Source: JACVRW01 sp963764665
GTDB taxonomy: Bacteria > Actinomycetota > Thermoleophilia > Solirubrobacterales > Thermoleophilaceae
Assembly: GCA_963764665.1 (NCBI GenBank)
Contig: CAVXTL010000021.1
Span: forward strand, 140,098 to 204,097
Reading direction: 5' to 3'
DNA: 64,000 nt
Of the stretch, positions 34,299-42,045 are shown piece after piece (within the stretch, counting starts at the first letter, position 1; each line of letters begins with the position of its first letter). The notes beneath the pieces are model-generated. The model was given only the letters and a program-made list of their open reading frames with translations, did no database searches and was not told the origin of the DNA. Made by a program: the position numbers and the translations under genes.

Positions 34299-34850
34299 AT
34301 GGGCATTCTCGACGATGCCATCCGCGAGCACCTGGAGCTGAAGCGCAAGCACGGTGCGGCCGAGGAGGAGCTTCGCCAGCAAGAGGTCGAGGCCCTCGGC
34401 GCACCTGTCGACGCTCAATCCGAGGACGCTGCGGACCTGGCGGACGGCAACGGCGGGCAGGCGGCCCCGGAAGAGGCACTCGAGGCCGAGGCGCCGCCTG
34501 AGCCTGAGCTCGAGGAGGCGGAGCTCCTGGAGCCGGAACCGCCGGAGCCCGAGCCCGTCGAGCCTCAGCCCACCGAGCCCTTCGAGGTGGAGGCGGCCGA
34601 GCCGGACTTGCACGAGCTCGATCCCGACGAGCCCGAGGCGACCTTCCCGGCCGGGGAGGACGAGGAGCCGCCGCAGGGCGGCGACACGCCGGCCCGCGGC
34701 TTCGCGCCCGTGGAGGAGGAGCCGCACGAGGACGATGCTCCCGCCGAGGGCGACCTGCTCGAGGACACGCCGGACTTCCTCCAGGAGACGCCGGAGCACG
34801 ACCGGCTGTGGTTCGAGCAGAAGCCGCCGCGCGACTTCGACTTCGACTAG
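34299..34850 (+). CDS. Acidic Glu/Pro-rich protein with conserved ends
   Basis: A 183-residue protein with a short ordered N-terminus (MGILDDAIREHLELKRKHGA, probably helical). A long disordered Glu/Pro/Ala stretch follows (about 40-160), then a distinct C-terminus (DFLQETPEHDRLWFEQKPP, then RDFDFD). No signal peptide or membrane segment is present. My recollection is that similar N- and C-terminal sequences recur in actinobacterial hypothetical proteins, so the ends may be interaction motifs held apart by a linker. Function is unknown. Downstream hairpins at 34856-34870 and 34888-34917 end the transcript. Confidence 0.75.
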   Translation: MGILDDAIREHLELKRKHGAAEEELRQQEVEALGAPVDAQSEDAADLADGNGGQAAPEEALEAEAPPEPELEEAELLEPEPPEPEPVEPQPTEPFEVEAAEPDLHELDPDEPEATFPAGEDEEPPQGGDTPARGFAPVEEEPHEDDAPAEGDLLEDTPDFLQETPEHDRLWFEQKPPRDFDFD

Positions 34851-34887
34851 ATCATCCGTCCAGCGGACGGGCGCGAGAGAAGTTGCG

Positions 34888-34917
34888 GCGGGGGTCGCCC
34901 GCCCCGGCGACCCCCGC
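34888..34917. terminator. Strong hairpin between convergent genes
   Basis: GCGGGGGTCGCC (34888-34899) pairs perfectly with GGCGACCCCCGC (34906-34917) over 12 bp with a six-base loop. A weaker stem, CCGTCC-AGC-GGACGG, lies at 34856-34870. Both are in the 196-base gap between the acidic-protein gene and convergent gdhA. The rest of the gap (34918-35046) shows nothing identifiable. Confidence 0.75.
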
Positions 34918-35046
34918 GCTAATGCAACTCAGCGGCGTCCCGTGCCGCTTTGTTCGACGGAACCCTCCATGCCGTCGTGAATCACTTGTCGGCCGTGCCT
35001 GCCGAAAACTGAAATCTTGTTCCCAGGCCTAAACGCGCGTCCAAAG

Positions 35047-36324
35047 TCAGGAGATATACCCGCGGAGGGTGGCCGCTTCCACCACGCGTTCGATGCCCAG
35101 CTCGTAGGCCGCCTCGCGAAGGGGGGTCCCGGTCTCGTGAGAGCGGGCGGACACCTCGCGGAACGCCTTCCGCATGATCCGGCCAAGCCGGTCGTTCACC
35201 TCGCGCTCGTCCCAGCGGAAGTGCTGGAGGTTCTGCACCCACTCGAAGTACGAGACCACCACCCCGCCCGCGTTGGCCATCACGTCGGGGACCACGTAGA
35301 CGCCCTTCTCGCGGAGTATCTCGTCGGCCGCCGGGGTGGTCGGGCTGTTCGCGCCCTCGACGATCATCCGGCAGCGCATCCGGGCGGCGTTGTCCCGGTG
35401 GATCATGCCGCCGAGCGCAGCCGGTATGAACACGTCGCACTCCACGGCCACGAGGTCCTCGGGGTCCATCGGCTCGGCGCCGGGGAGTTCCACGAGCGGC
35501 CCCCCGCCGGCCAGGTGAGCCGCCAGCGCCTCGGCGTCGATGCCGGCCTCGCTCCGGATCGCCCCGGACGCGTCCGAGACGGCCACCATCCGCGCGCCCA
35601 GCTGCTGCATCAGGCGCGCCGCCCACGAGCCCACGTTGCCGCAGCCCTGTACGGCGAAGGTGGTCTCGGAGGGGATCAGGTCCAGGCGCGGCGCGGCTTC
35701 GCGGAACATGAAGACCACCCCGCGGCCGGTGGCCGCCTCACGGCCGTAGGAGCCCTCGAGCGCGATCGGCTTGCCGGTCACGCATGCGGGCGTGTGCCCG
35801 TGCAGCTTCCCGTACTCGTCCATGAGCCAGGCCATCACCTGCGCGTCGGTGCCCACGTCGGGCGCCGGGATGTCGCGCGTGGGCCCGAGCACCTTCTCGA
35901 TCTTGGAGAGGAAGGAGCGCGACACCGCCTGTAGCTCGCTCTTCTCGAGCTTGCCCGTATCGACGTTGATGCCGCCCTTGGCCCCGCCGAAGGGAATCCC
36001 GACGATCGCGGTCTTCCAGGTCATGAGCTCGGCGAGCGCGCGCACCTCGTCGAGATCGACCTCGGGGTGGAAGCGGATGCCGCCCTTATACGGGCCGCGT
36101 GCCCCGTTGTGCTGGACGCGGAACCCGGAGAACACGTGGATCTGCCCGTCGCTCAGCTTGACCGGCACCTGGACCTGCACCTCGCGGTACGACGAGCGCA
36201 GCACGGCCGCGATGTCGTCGCGCAGTCCGAGGCGCTCCGCCGCCCGGCCGAACCAGTGCTCGACGGTCTCGTAGCTCGAGACCTCCGCTCCTCGCGGCGG
36301 TGTCCGCGCTTCCATTGGGACCAT
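35047..36324 (-). CDS. gdhA: Glutamate dehydrogenase (Glu/Leu/Phe/Val dehydrogenase family)
   Basis: A 425-residue cytoplasmic enzyme of the hexameric GDH family: NGARGPYKGGIRFHP (substrate site), TWKTAIVGIPFGGAKGGI with the catalytic Lys, PAPDVGTDAQVMAW, the Rossmann motif VQGCGNVGSWAA and the ANAGGVVVSYFEWVQN end block. It interconverts glutamate with 2-oxoglutarate and ammonia using NAD(P). The length fits the about 420-residue type, often catabolic NAD-dependent. It is divergent from a methyltransferase gene with 66 bases between them. ATG 36324 is taken; a second Met three codons in is possible. Confidence 0.93.
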   Translation of the reverse strand: MVPMEARTPPRGAEVSSYETVEHWFGRAAERLGLRDDIAAVLRSSYREVQVQVPVKLSDGQIHVFSGFRVQHNGARGPYKGGIRFHPEVDLDEVRALAELMTWKTAIVGIPFGGAKGGINVDTGKLEKSELQAVSRSFLSKIEKVLGPTRDIPAPDVGTDAQVMAWLMDEYGKLHGHTPACVTGKPIALEGSYGREAATGRGVVFMFREAAPRLDLIPSETTFAVQGCGNVGSWAARLMQQLGARMVAVSDASGAIRSEAGIDAEALAAHLAGGGPLVELPGAEPMDPEDLVAVECDVFIPAALGGMIHRDNAARMRCRMIVEGANSPTTPAADEILREKGVYVVPDVMANAGGVVVSYFEWVQNLQHFRWDEREVNDRLGRIMRKAFREVSARSHETGTPLREAAYELGIERVVEAATLRGYIS

Positions 36325-36390
36325 GCTCTCATCGTCCGCCGTTCAAGGGGCGGTAGAGTCGCCGCCGGTCGAGCAGAGGAGGCTGGAGAG

Positions 36391-37203
36391 ATGTCCTTCG
36401 ATACCACGCAGTTCCGGCAGGGACAGCGAAAGATGTGGTCGTCCGGTGACTGGCCGAGCATCGCCAGGACCATCCAGCCGGTGGCCGACCAGCTGGTCGA
36501 GCGCATGGACGTGAGTGCCGGTCAGGACGTGCTCGACGTGGGCGCCGGCGACGGCAACGTCTCCATCCGGGCCGCCGAGCGCGGCGCTCGGGTCACGGCG
36601 TCCGACATCACGCCGGAGCTGTTCGAGTCGGGCCGGCAGCGGGCCGCCGACGCGGGCGTCGAGATCGAGTGGGTCGAGGGCGACGCGGCGGATCTGCCGT
36701 TCGCCGACGAGTCCTTCGACGTCGTCATGTCCACGTTCGGCTGCATCTTCGCGCCCCGTCACCAGGACGCGGCCGACGAGATGGTGCGCGTGACCAGGCC
36801 GGGTGGCGCCGTCGGTGTGTGCGCCTGGACCCCCGAGGGCCTCAACGGCCAGATGCTGAAGCTGATGGGCTCCGCGCTCCCAACCCCGCCGCCCGACGTC
36901 CAGCCATCGATCCTCTGGGGAACCGAGGAGCACGTGCGCGAGCTGTTCGCCGGCAAGGGGGTCGAGCTCGAGTTAGAGCGGGTCATGGCCACCTGGGAGT
37001 TCTCGTCGGCCGATGCCTGGGTCACTCAGCTGGAGCACAACCTCGGCCCGACGATCCTGGCCAAGTCGATCCTGGAGCCGGCCGGCGAGTGGGAGGCGAT
37101 GCGCGCCCGTAGCGTGGAGCTCTTCGAGAGCTTCGACACGCCGGGCGAGGGCTGGCGGCCCGAGGCGGAGTACCTGCGGATCGTGGCGCGCCGGACCGGC
37201 TGA
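36391..37203 (+). CDS. Class I SAM-dependent methyltransferase
   Basis: A 270-residue protein with ATG 36391, behind GAGGAGGCTGGAGAG. Motif I is VLDVGAGDGNVSIRAAERGA, followed by VTASDITPEL, EGDAADLPFADESFDVVMS and the post-motif region RVTRPGGAVGVCAWTPEG. These mark the UbiE/COQ5-like small-molecule methyltransferase type. The acceptor substrate is unknown. It ends 34 bases before a tRNA-Ala gene. Confidence 0.88.
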   Translation: MSFDTTQFRQGQRKMWSSGDWPSIARTIQPVADQLVERMDVSAGQDVLDVGAGDGNVSIRAAERGARVTASDITPELFESGRQRAADAGVEIEWVEGDAADLPFADESFDVVMSTFGCIFAPRHQDAADEMVRVTRPGGAVGVCAWTPEGLNGQMLKLMGSALPTPPPDVQPSILWGTEEHVRELFAGKGVELELERVMATWEFSSADAWVTQLEHNLGPTILAKSILEPAGEWEAMRARSVELFESFDTPGEGWRPEAEYLRIVARRTG

Positions 37204-37237
37204 GCCGCAGCCCAATCCCGGGCTACTATCTGCCAGA

Positions 37238-37310
37238 GGGGCCATAGCTCAGTTGGGAGAGCGCGTCGCTTGCACCGACGAGGTCGCCGGTTCGAGCCCG
37301 GCTGGCTCCA
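37238..37310 (+). tRNA. tRNA-Ala (UGC)
   Basis: 73 bases fold as a cloverleaf: acceptor GGGGCCA/TGGCTCC, D-arm GCTC...GAGC, anticodon stem CGTCG/CGACG with loop CTTGCAC (anticodon UGC, reads GCA and GCG), and T-arm GCCGG-TTCGAGC-CCGGC. No CCA is encoded. Confidence 0.96.
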
Positions 37311-37335
37311 TTTGAGTGTGTTGTAGGGTCCCAAT

Positions 37336-38928
37336 GTGGCCACGGAGGATCCCTGGGACGGGGTGGCAGGGCCCCCTTCGGTAACGCGTCCGATCCGCGC
37401 TGCCGAGGTCGTCGGTGTCCTATCGCTGGCGACCGATCTCGGCACCGGGCAGCCGCTCGAGCACGCGCTGCGAACGGCCGTGCTGGCGGTCCGGCTGGGC
37501 GAACTGGCCGGCGCCTCGGCCCAGGAGCTCGTCGACACCTACTACCTCGCGCTCCTCCACGCCTCCGGCTGCACGTCGAACGGGCACGAGGCGGCGGCGC
37601 TCTTCGGCGACGACATCGCCCACAGGGCCGCGTTCTTCCTGGTCGACACGGCCAACCCGGCCGAGGTGCTCGCGTTCTACCGGGCTTACGTCGGGACCGG
37701 CCGCCCGCCGGAGGTGCGCGCCGCGATGGTCGAGGCGGTGCTCGCCGACGGCGGCGTGAGGGCACGCGAGGGCTTCGCGCAGATGTGCGAGGTGGCGCAG
37801 CGATTCGCGGGGTGGCTCGAGCTCGGCGAGGGCATCCAGGCAGCGCTCGAGTACGTCTTCGCTCGCTGGGACGGGCTCGGTTTCCCAGACGTGCGCGGCG
37901 ACGAGATCCCGTTGCCGATGCGCCTGCTGCACGTGGCCAGGGACGTGTCCCTGTTCCTCTCCGCGTCGGGCGCGGGCGAGGCGATGTCCGTCATCGAGCG
38001 CCGGTCGGGTGCGGCGTACGAGCCGCGGCTCGCCGACCTGGTCACGCGCAACTTCGGCGACCTGCTCGCCGAGCTGGACGAGGCACGGATGTGGCAACAG
38101 GCGCTCGACGTCGAGCCGTTTCCGCAGATCTGGATGACGGGCGAGCGGGTCGATGCCGCCTTCATGGCCATCGCCACCCTCACCGGTCTCAAGTCGCCGT
38201 GGCTGCGCGAGCACCCGACGGGCGTGGCCGAGCTCGCCGAGGCCGCCGCCTGGCGGACGGGCCTGCCGTCGGCTTCCGTGACTCTCCTGCGGCGCGCCGC
38301 GCTGGCGCACGATCTCGGTCGCGTGGGTGTATCGAATGCGATCTGGGAGAAACCGGGGCCGCTCGGATTCGGGGAGTGGGAGCGGGTGCGGCTCCATCCT
38401 CACTTCACCGAGCGCGCCTTCGCCCAGTCACCGGACCTCACTCCGATCGGAAAACTGGCCGGGTCGAACCACGAACGCCTCGACGGCTCCGGCTATCACC
38501 GCGGCACGCGCGGCCCGGCGCTCGACCAGGGGGCCCGTATGCTCGCGGCCGCCGACTGCTATACGGCCATGCGCGAGTCGCGGCCGTACAGGCCGGCTCT
38601 CGACGTGCCGGCCGCGGAGGCGGAGCTGATGCGCGAGGCCGAGGAAGGGCGCCTCGACCAGGACGCCGTGGACGCGGTGCTCGCGGCTGCCGGTCACCGC
38701 GTGAAGCAGCGCCCGCGCGTGCTGCCCGCCGGGCTGACCGAGCGCGAGCTGGAGGTGCTCCTCGTGCTCGTTGGCGGTCAGTCGAACCAGGGGATCGCCG
38801 CGCAGCTCGGCATCTCGCCGAAGACCGTCGGGCACCACGTCCAGCACGTCTACCAGAAGGCCGGCGTCCGCAGCCGGGCCGCGGCGACGGTCTGGGCCTA
38901 CGAGAACGACCTCGTCAGCGTCGCATAG
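37336..38928 (+). CDS. HD-GYP domain protein with LuxR-type HTH
   Basis: A 530-residue protein from GTG 37336. The first half (about 15-250) looks like a worn HD-GYP module: RTAVLAVRLGELAG and the remnant RWDGLGFPD near 177, without the HD pair. The second (about 270-440) keeps the core: LAHDLGRVGVSNAIWEKPGPL (HD at about 324), HPHFTERAF and SNHERLDGSGYHRG. A LuxR-type HTH ends the protein (about 463-525, LTERELEVLLVLVGGQSNQG, GISPKTVGHHVQHVYQKAGV). HD-GYP domains hydrolyse c-di-GMP or serve as sensors; here this is joined to DNA binding. Only 25 bases separate it from tRNA-Ala. It is followed by a small protein and a solute-binding protein. Confidence 0.88.
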   Translation: MATEDPWDGVAGPPSVTRPIRAAEVVGVLSLATDLGTGQPLEHALRTAVLAVRLGELAGASAQELVDTYYLALLHASGCTSNGHEAAALFGDDIAHRAAFFLVDTANPAEVLAFYRAYVGTGRPPEVRAAMVEAVLADGGVRAREGFAQMCEVAQRFAGWLELGEGIQAALEYVFARWDGLGFPDVRGDEIPLPMRLLHVARDVSLFLSASGAGEAMSVIERRSGAAYEPRLADLVTRNFGDLLAELDEARMWQQALDVEPFPQIWMTGERVDAAFMAIATLTGLKSPWLREHPTGVAELAEAAAWRTGLPSASVTLLRRAALAHDLGRVGVSNAIWEKPGPLGFGEWERVRLHPHFTERAFAQSPDLTPIGKLAGSNHERLDGSGYHRGTRGPALDQGARMLAAADCYTAMRESRPYRPALDVPAAEAELMREAEEGRLDQDAVDAVLAAAGHRVKQRPRVLPAGLTERELEVLLVLVGGQSNQGIAAQLGISPKTVGHHVQHVYQKAGVRSRAAATVWAYENDLVSVA

Positions 38929-39022
38929 GGCGTTCGCCCGATTCGCGGCGGACGGCCGGGCCGTACGGTCGTCTCATCACCGGCTTCGACCGCGGCGCCG
39001 GACGGCTGAAGGGGGCATTGCT

Positions 39023-39295
39023 GTGATCCTGGCAACGACACAGGTCGAGGACTACGACCGCTTCCTGGAGATCTTCTCCACCAAGGGCGCCGAGAAGCGC
39101 AAGGAGCACGGGTCCAAGGGCGCGACCGTCTTTCGCGATCCCAACGAGGAGAACCGGGTGTGGGTGCTGTTCGACTGGGACGCCGAGGGCTGGCAGAGCT
39201 TCGTGTCCGATCCCGAGGTCCCGCCGATCCTGCAGGAAGCCGGGCACAAGGGTAAGCCGCAGGCCGCGGGCCTCGGCGGCCAGTACGACTCCTAG
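39023..39295 (+). CDS. Small ABM-like / cyclase-like protein
   Basis: A 90-residue protein with GTG 39023 preceded by GAAGGGGG. It has the pattern of ferredoxin-like-fold antibiotic-biosynthesis-monooxygenase proteins: VEDYDRFLEIFSTKGAEKRK, ATVFRDPNEENRVWVLFDWD and WQSFVSDPEVPPILQEAG. It lies nine bases before the solute-binding gene, so the two form one transcript. Function is unknown. Confidence 0.7.
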   Translation: MILATTQVEDYDRFLEIFSTKGAEKRKEHGSKGATVFRDPNEENRVWVLFDWDAEGWQSFVSDPEVPPILQEAGHKGKPQAAGLGGQYDS

Positions 39296-39304
39296 GGGAT
39301 TGGC

Positions 39305-40411
39305 ATGGAATCAGCCGGTCCAATCAAGGTCGGGGTGATCACCGACCAGACGGGTCCGCTCTCGTTCATGGGCATCGCGAACGCGAACGTGGCCAAGATG
39401 GTGATCGCCGACATCAATGCCGGGGGTGGCCTTCTGGGGCGGCCGCTGGAGCTGCGCCTCGAGGACAGTGAGACCACGGACAGCGCGGCGGAGGCCGCGG
39501 CGAAGAAGCTCGTCCAGGAGGACCAGGTCGATGTGGTCCTCGGCGGGATCTACAGCTCCACGCGCCAGGCCATCAAGGGCCCTGTCGTGGTTGAGGGCAA
39601 GCAGCTCTACATCTACCCGGAGCAGTACGAGGGGCAGGAGCATGACCCGCTCATCTTCTGCACCGGCCCGGTGCCGGCGCAGCAGGTGGACCCGCTCATC
39701 CCCTGGCTGATGGAGAAGACGGGTGCGAAGAAGTTCGCACTGCCGTCAGCCGACTACATCTGGCCGCAGGTGCTCAACGACAGCGTCCGCCAGGTGGTCG
39801 CGGCGGGCGGCGGCGAGATCGTCGAAGAGGACTACTACCCGCTCGACCACATGGACTATGAGGAGACCATCGGCAAGATCATGTCCAGCGGGGCCGAGGT
39901 GGTCTTCAACACGATCGTGCCGCCCGGGCTCACGCCGTTCCTCGAAGGGCTGTACGAGGCCGGCTTCACGCAGCGTGGCGGGCAGATCGTCTGCACGTAC
40001 TTCGACGAGAACTTCCTGAACCTCGTCCCGGCCGAGCAGGTGGAGGGTCTGTACAGCTGCCTCGACTACTACGAGGACGCGAGCGATCCGTTCAGCAGGG
40101 AGCTGCTCGGCCGCTACGGCAAGCTCTACCCGGGCAGTGCCAAGTTCACCGCCGGCAGTGCATGCTCGGGCATGTACCGGGGCCTGAAGCTCTGGGAGGC
40201 GGCCGTGAACGAGGCGGGCACGCTGGAGCAGGAAGCCGTGATCAGCGCGCTGGACCACGCGAAGATCGGCGAGGGCCCGGGCGGTCCGGCCGAAATGGTG
40301 CCCGGTGAGCACCACGTGCGGATGAACATGTACATCGCCCAGGCCAAGGCCGGCCATTTCAAGGTCGTCGAGGACCTGGGTGTCGTCGATCCGAAGGAGG
40401 CCTGGCAGTAG
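39305..40411 (+). CDS. Solute-binding protein of the UrtA/AmiC type, without signal peptide
   Basis: A 368-residue periplasmic-binding-protein fold (Peripla_BP_5/6): IKVGVITDQTGPLSFMGIAN, ADINAGGGLLGRPLELRLED, VDVVLGGIYSSTRQA and YGKLYPGSAKF. It is close in style to UrtA and to the cytoplasmic amide sensor AmiC. The start MESAGPIKVGV enters the first beta strand at once, so no export signal exists and no ABC transporter genes follow. It is therefore likely a cytoplasmic sensor or enzyme-like binder, perhaps working with the HD-GYP/LuxR protein. Ligand candidates are urea and short amides. This assignment is inference. Confidence 0.8.
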   Translation: MESAGPIKVGVITDQTGPLSFMGIANANVAKMVIADINAGGGLLGRPLELRLEDSETTDSAAEAAAKKLVQEDQVDVVLGGIYSSTRQAIKGPVVVEGKQLYIYPEQYEGQEHDPLIFCTGPVPAQQVDPLIPWLMEKTGAKKFALPSADYIWPQVLNDSVRQVVAAGGGEIVEEDYYPLDHMDYEETIGKIMSSGAEVVFNTIVPPGLTPFLEGLYEAGFTQRGGQIVCTYFDENFLNLVPAEQVEGLYSCLDYYEDASDPFSRELLGRYGKLYPGSAKFTAGSACSGMYRGLKLWEAAVNEAGTLEQEAVISALDHAKIGEGPGGPAEMVPGEHHVRMNMYIAQAKAGHFKVVEDLGVVDPKEAWQ

Positions 40412-40417
40412 GCCCGG

Positions 40418-40804
40418 CTACTCCGGCGGTCCTACGGCCTCGAGGGCTTCCTCCTTGTTCCGGAAGGCCTGCTCTCGTATGACCCGGTCACCCTTGAAGG
40501 TGAACACGAAGGCGAACGGCTCGTCCACGGCGATCTCGCTGGCGGGACCGGACCCCACCGCCTGAGCCACAGCCAGGATCTTGTCCCCGGCATCGATCAG
40601 CTCCACGGGGACCACGTCGTAGCCGGACAGGGTCTTCTGGTTCTCCTCGTAGATGACCCGTATGGCCTCGTTGCCGTGGTGGGTCCCGAGCAGGAGCGTC
40701 TCGAAGACCGCGTCCGGGTCGTACAGCTCGACCAGGAAGTCGAGGTCGCCCCGGTTGTGCGCGTCGAACCCAGCCCTGATCCTCTCCACGTTCTTCTGCG
40801 ACAT
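40418..40804 (-). CDS. SnoaL-like / NTF2-fold protein
   Basis: A 128-residue protein from ATG 40804. It has the SnoaL core: VERIRAGFDAHNRGDLDFLVELYDPDAVFET, HHGNEAIRVIYEE and the C-terminal FAFVFTFKGDRVIREQAF. It is the last gene of the minus-strand run after dacA (28-base gap) and ends six bases from the convergent solute-binding gene. Function is unknown. Confidence 0.75.
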   Translation of the reverse strand: MSQKNVERIRAGFDAHNRGDLDFLVELYDPDAVFETLLLGTHHGNEAIRVIYEENQKTLSGYDVVPVELIDAGDKILAVAQAVGSGPASEIAVDEPFAFVFTFKGDRVIREQAFRNKEEALEAVGPPE

Positions 40805-40832
40805 CGCCGGGCGAGTATCCCCGATCTGCCAC

Positions 40833-41873
40833 TTACCTGCGGGCGAAGCCCGCGTCCAGCAGCTTCGCGGCGTGGCGCAGCGGGTTGGGCGAGTGCAGCA
40901 GCACCACGGCGAGCGTTCGGCCGCCACGCCGGGCCACTCCCACGAAGCACAGCCCAGCCTCGTCGGTGTAGCCGGTCTTGAGCCCGATCGCGCCCGGGTA
41001 GCCCGCCCGTATCAGCGGGTTGTGCCCGCTCAGGTACAGCCGGCCGCCCTTGATCGGGAACCGGAACGCCGCCTGGCGCCGGCGCACGATGCGCCGGATC
41101 CGGGCGCGCTTCATCGCGAGCCGCGTGAGCACCGCGAGGTCGCGGGCGCACGAGCGGTTGCCGGCCTCGAGACCGTGCGACGACGCATACCGGGTGCACG
41201 TGAGCCCGAGCTCATCGGCGCGCTCGTTCATGAGCTTCACGAAGCGCCGCTCGGTGCCGGAGACGTGATCGGCAAGCGCGATGGCCGCATCGTTGCCCGA
41301 CACCATCAGCAGGCCGTTCATCAGCGTCTCGAGGCGCACGCGCCTCCCGCGCGGGAGCATCCCGACTCCCGAGCCCTGGTAGCGCAGCGCGGCGGGAGTG
41401 ATCCGCACGGGCTGGCGCGGGCCGGCGCGCTCGGTCACGAGCAGCGCGGTCATGATCTTCGTGAGGCTCGCCATCGGCAGCACCCTCACCGGTCGCCTGC
41501 GCCAGAGCACGGCGCCGCTGCGAACGTCGAAGAGGAGCCCGGCTCGCGGCGGCTTGCGCAACTTCACCTGGATCGAGTCGGCGCCGGTGAGCGGCACGTC
41601 GGGCACCGGCTCGGCGGGCACGAGCGGATCCGGCTCGCGCTTGACCGACCTGTGGCCCACAGGCGGCGCTCCCGCGGCTATCGGCACGGCCTGGCCGCGC
41701 CCGGGCCCGTCGTCGCGGTCCAGGTCCAGGTCGGACTGGAGCACGGCTCCAACGGCGAGCGCGGCGGCCGCGATCACCAGCAGCGCCACGATCCGGCCGC
41801 GGCGCCGGCGCCGGCGAGCGCCGGCGGAGAGCACACCTCGAGGGGGGACCGGCGGCGGTCCCGGGCTAGTCAT
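40833..41873 (-). CDS. D-alanyl-D-alanine carboxypeptidase (peptidase S11, DacA-like)
   Basis: A 346-residue penicillin-binding protein. The Pro/Arg-rich cytoplasmic start is followed by a TM helix (about 27-46), a linker, then the S11 domain with S136-L-T-K139 (nucleophile and Lys), S192-G-N194 and K299-T-G301. It trims the terminal D-Ala of peptidoglycan stem peptides outside the membrane. The usual C-terminal beta domain is absent, so this is a short form. Its start overlaps the 59-residue membrane-protein gene by eight bases, as the last clear envelope gene of the lipB-to-dacA operon. Confidence 0.9.
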   Translation of the reverse strand: MTSPGPPPVPPRGVLSAGARRRRRRGRIVALLVIAAAALAVGAVLQSDLDLDRDDGPGRGQAVPIAAGAPPVGHRSVKREPDPLVPAEPVPDVPLTGADSIQVKLRKPPRAGLLFDVRSGAVLWRRRPVRVLPMASLTKIMTALLVTERAGPRQPVRITPAALRYQGSGVGMLPRGRRVRLETLMNGLLMVSGNDAAIALADHVSGTERRFVKLMNERADELGLTCTRYASSHGLEAGNRSCARDLAVLTRLAMKRARIRRIVRRRQAAFRFPIKGGRLYLSGHNPLIRAGYPGAIGLKTGYTDEAGLCFVGVARRGGRTLAVVLLHSPNPLRHAAKLLDAGFARR

Positions 41874-42045
41874 CCGGAGGCGCGGAGGTGAGCGCCCCCA
41901 CCACGCCGATGCCGAGCAGCGCGAGGATGATCAGCGACAGCACCACGAGCACGTCCACGCCCTGATTGATTGCCACGTCGATCGTGAGCACGGCGAGGAG
42001 TCCGATCAGAGCCAGGCTGGCCGCGAGGGTGAGTGAGCGCGCCAT
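41866..42045 (-). CDS. 59-residue membrane protein in the rhomboid-dacA operon
   Basis: A short frame from ATG 42045 to TAG 41866 encodes MARSLTLAASLALIGLLAVL and onward: two hydrophobic helices (about 5-21 and 30-52, VLVVLSLIILALLGIGVVGAL) joined by a short loop with Asp and Asn (TIDVAINQGVD), and ending SAPPDD. It fits tightly into the operon: its ATG shares one base with the rhomboid stop (TGATG), and its stop lies eight bases inside dacA. The tight spacing and clean hydrophobic pattern support a real gene. Family and function are unknown. Confidence 0.75.
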   Translation of the reverse strand: MARSLTLAASLALIGLLAVLTIDVAINQGVDVLVVLSLIILALLGIGVVGALTSAPPDD

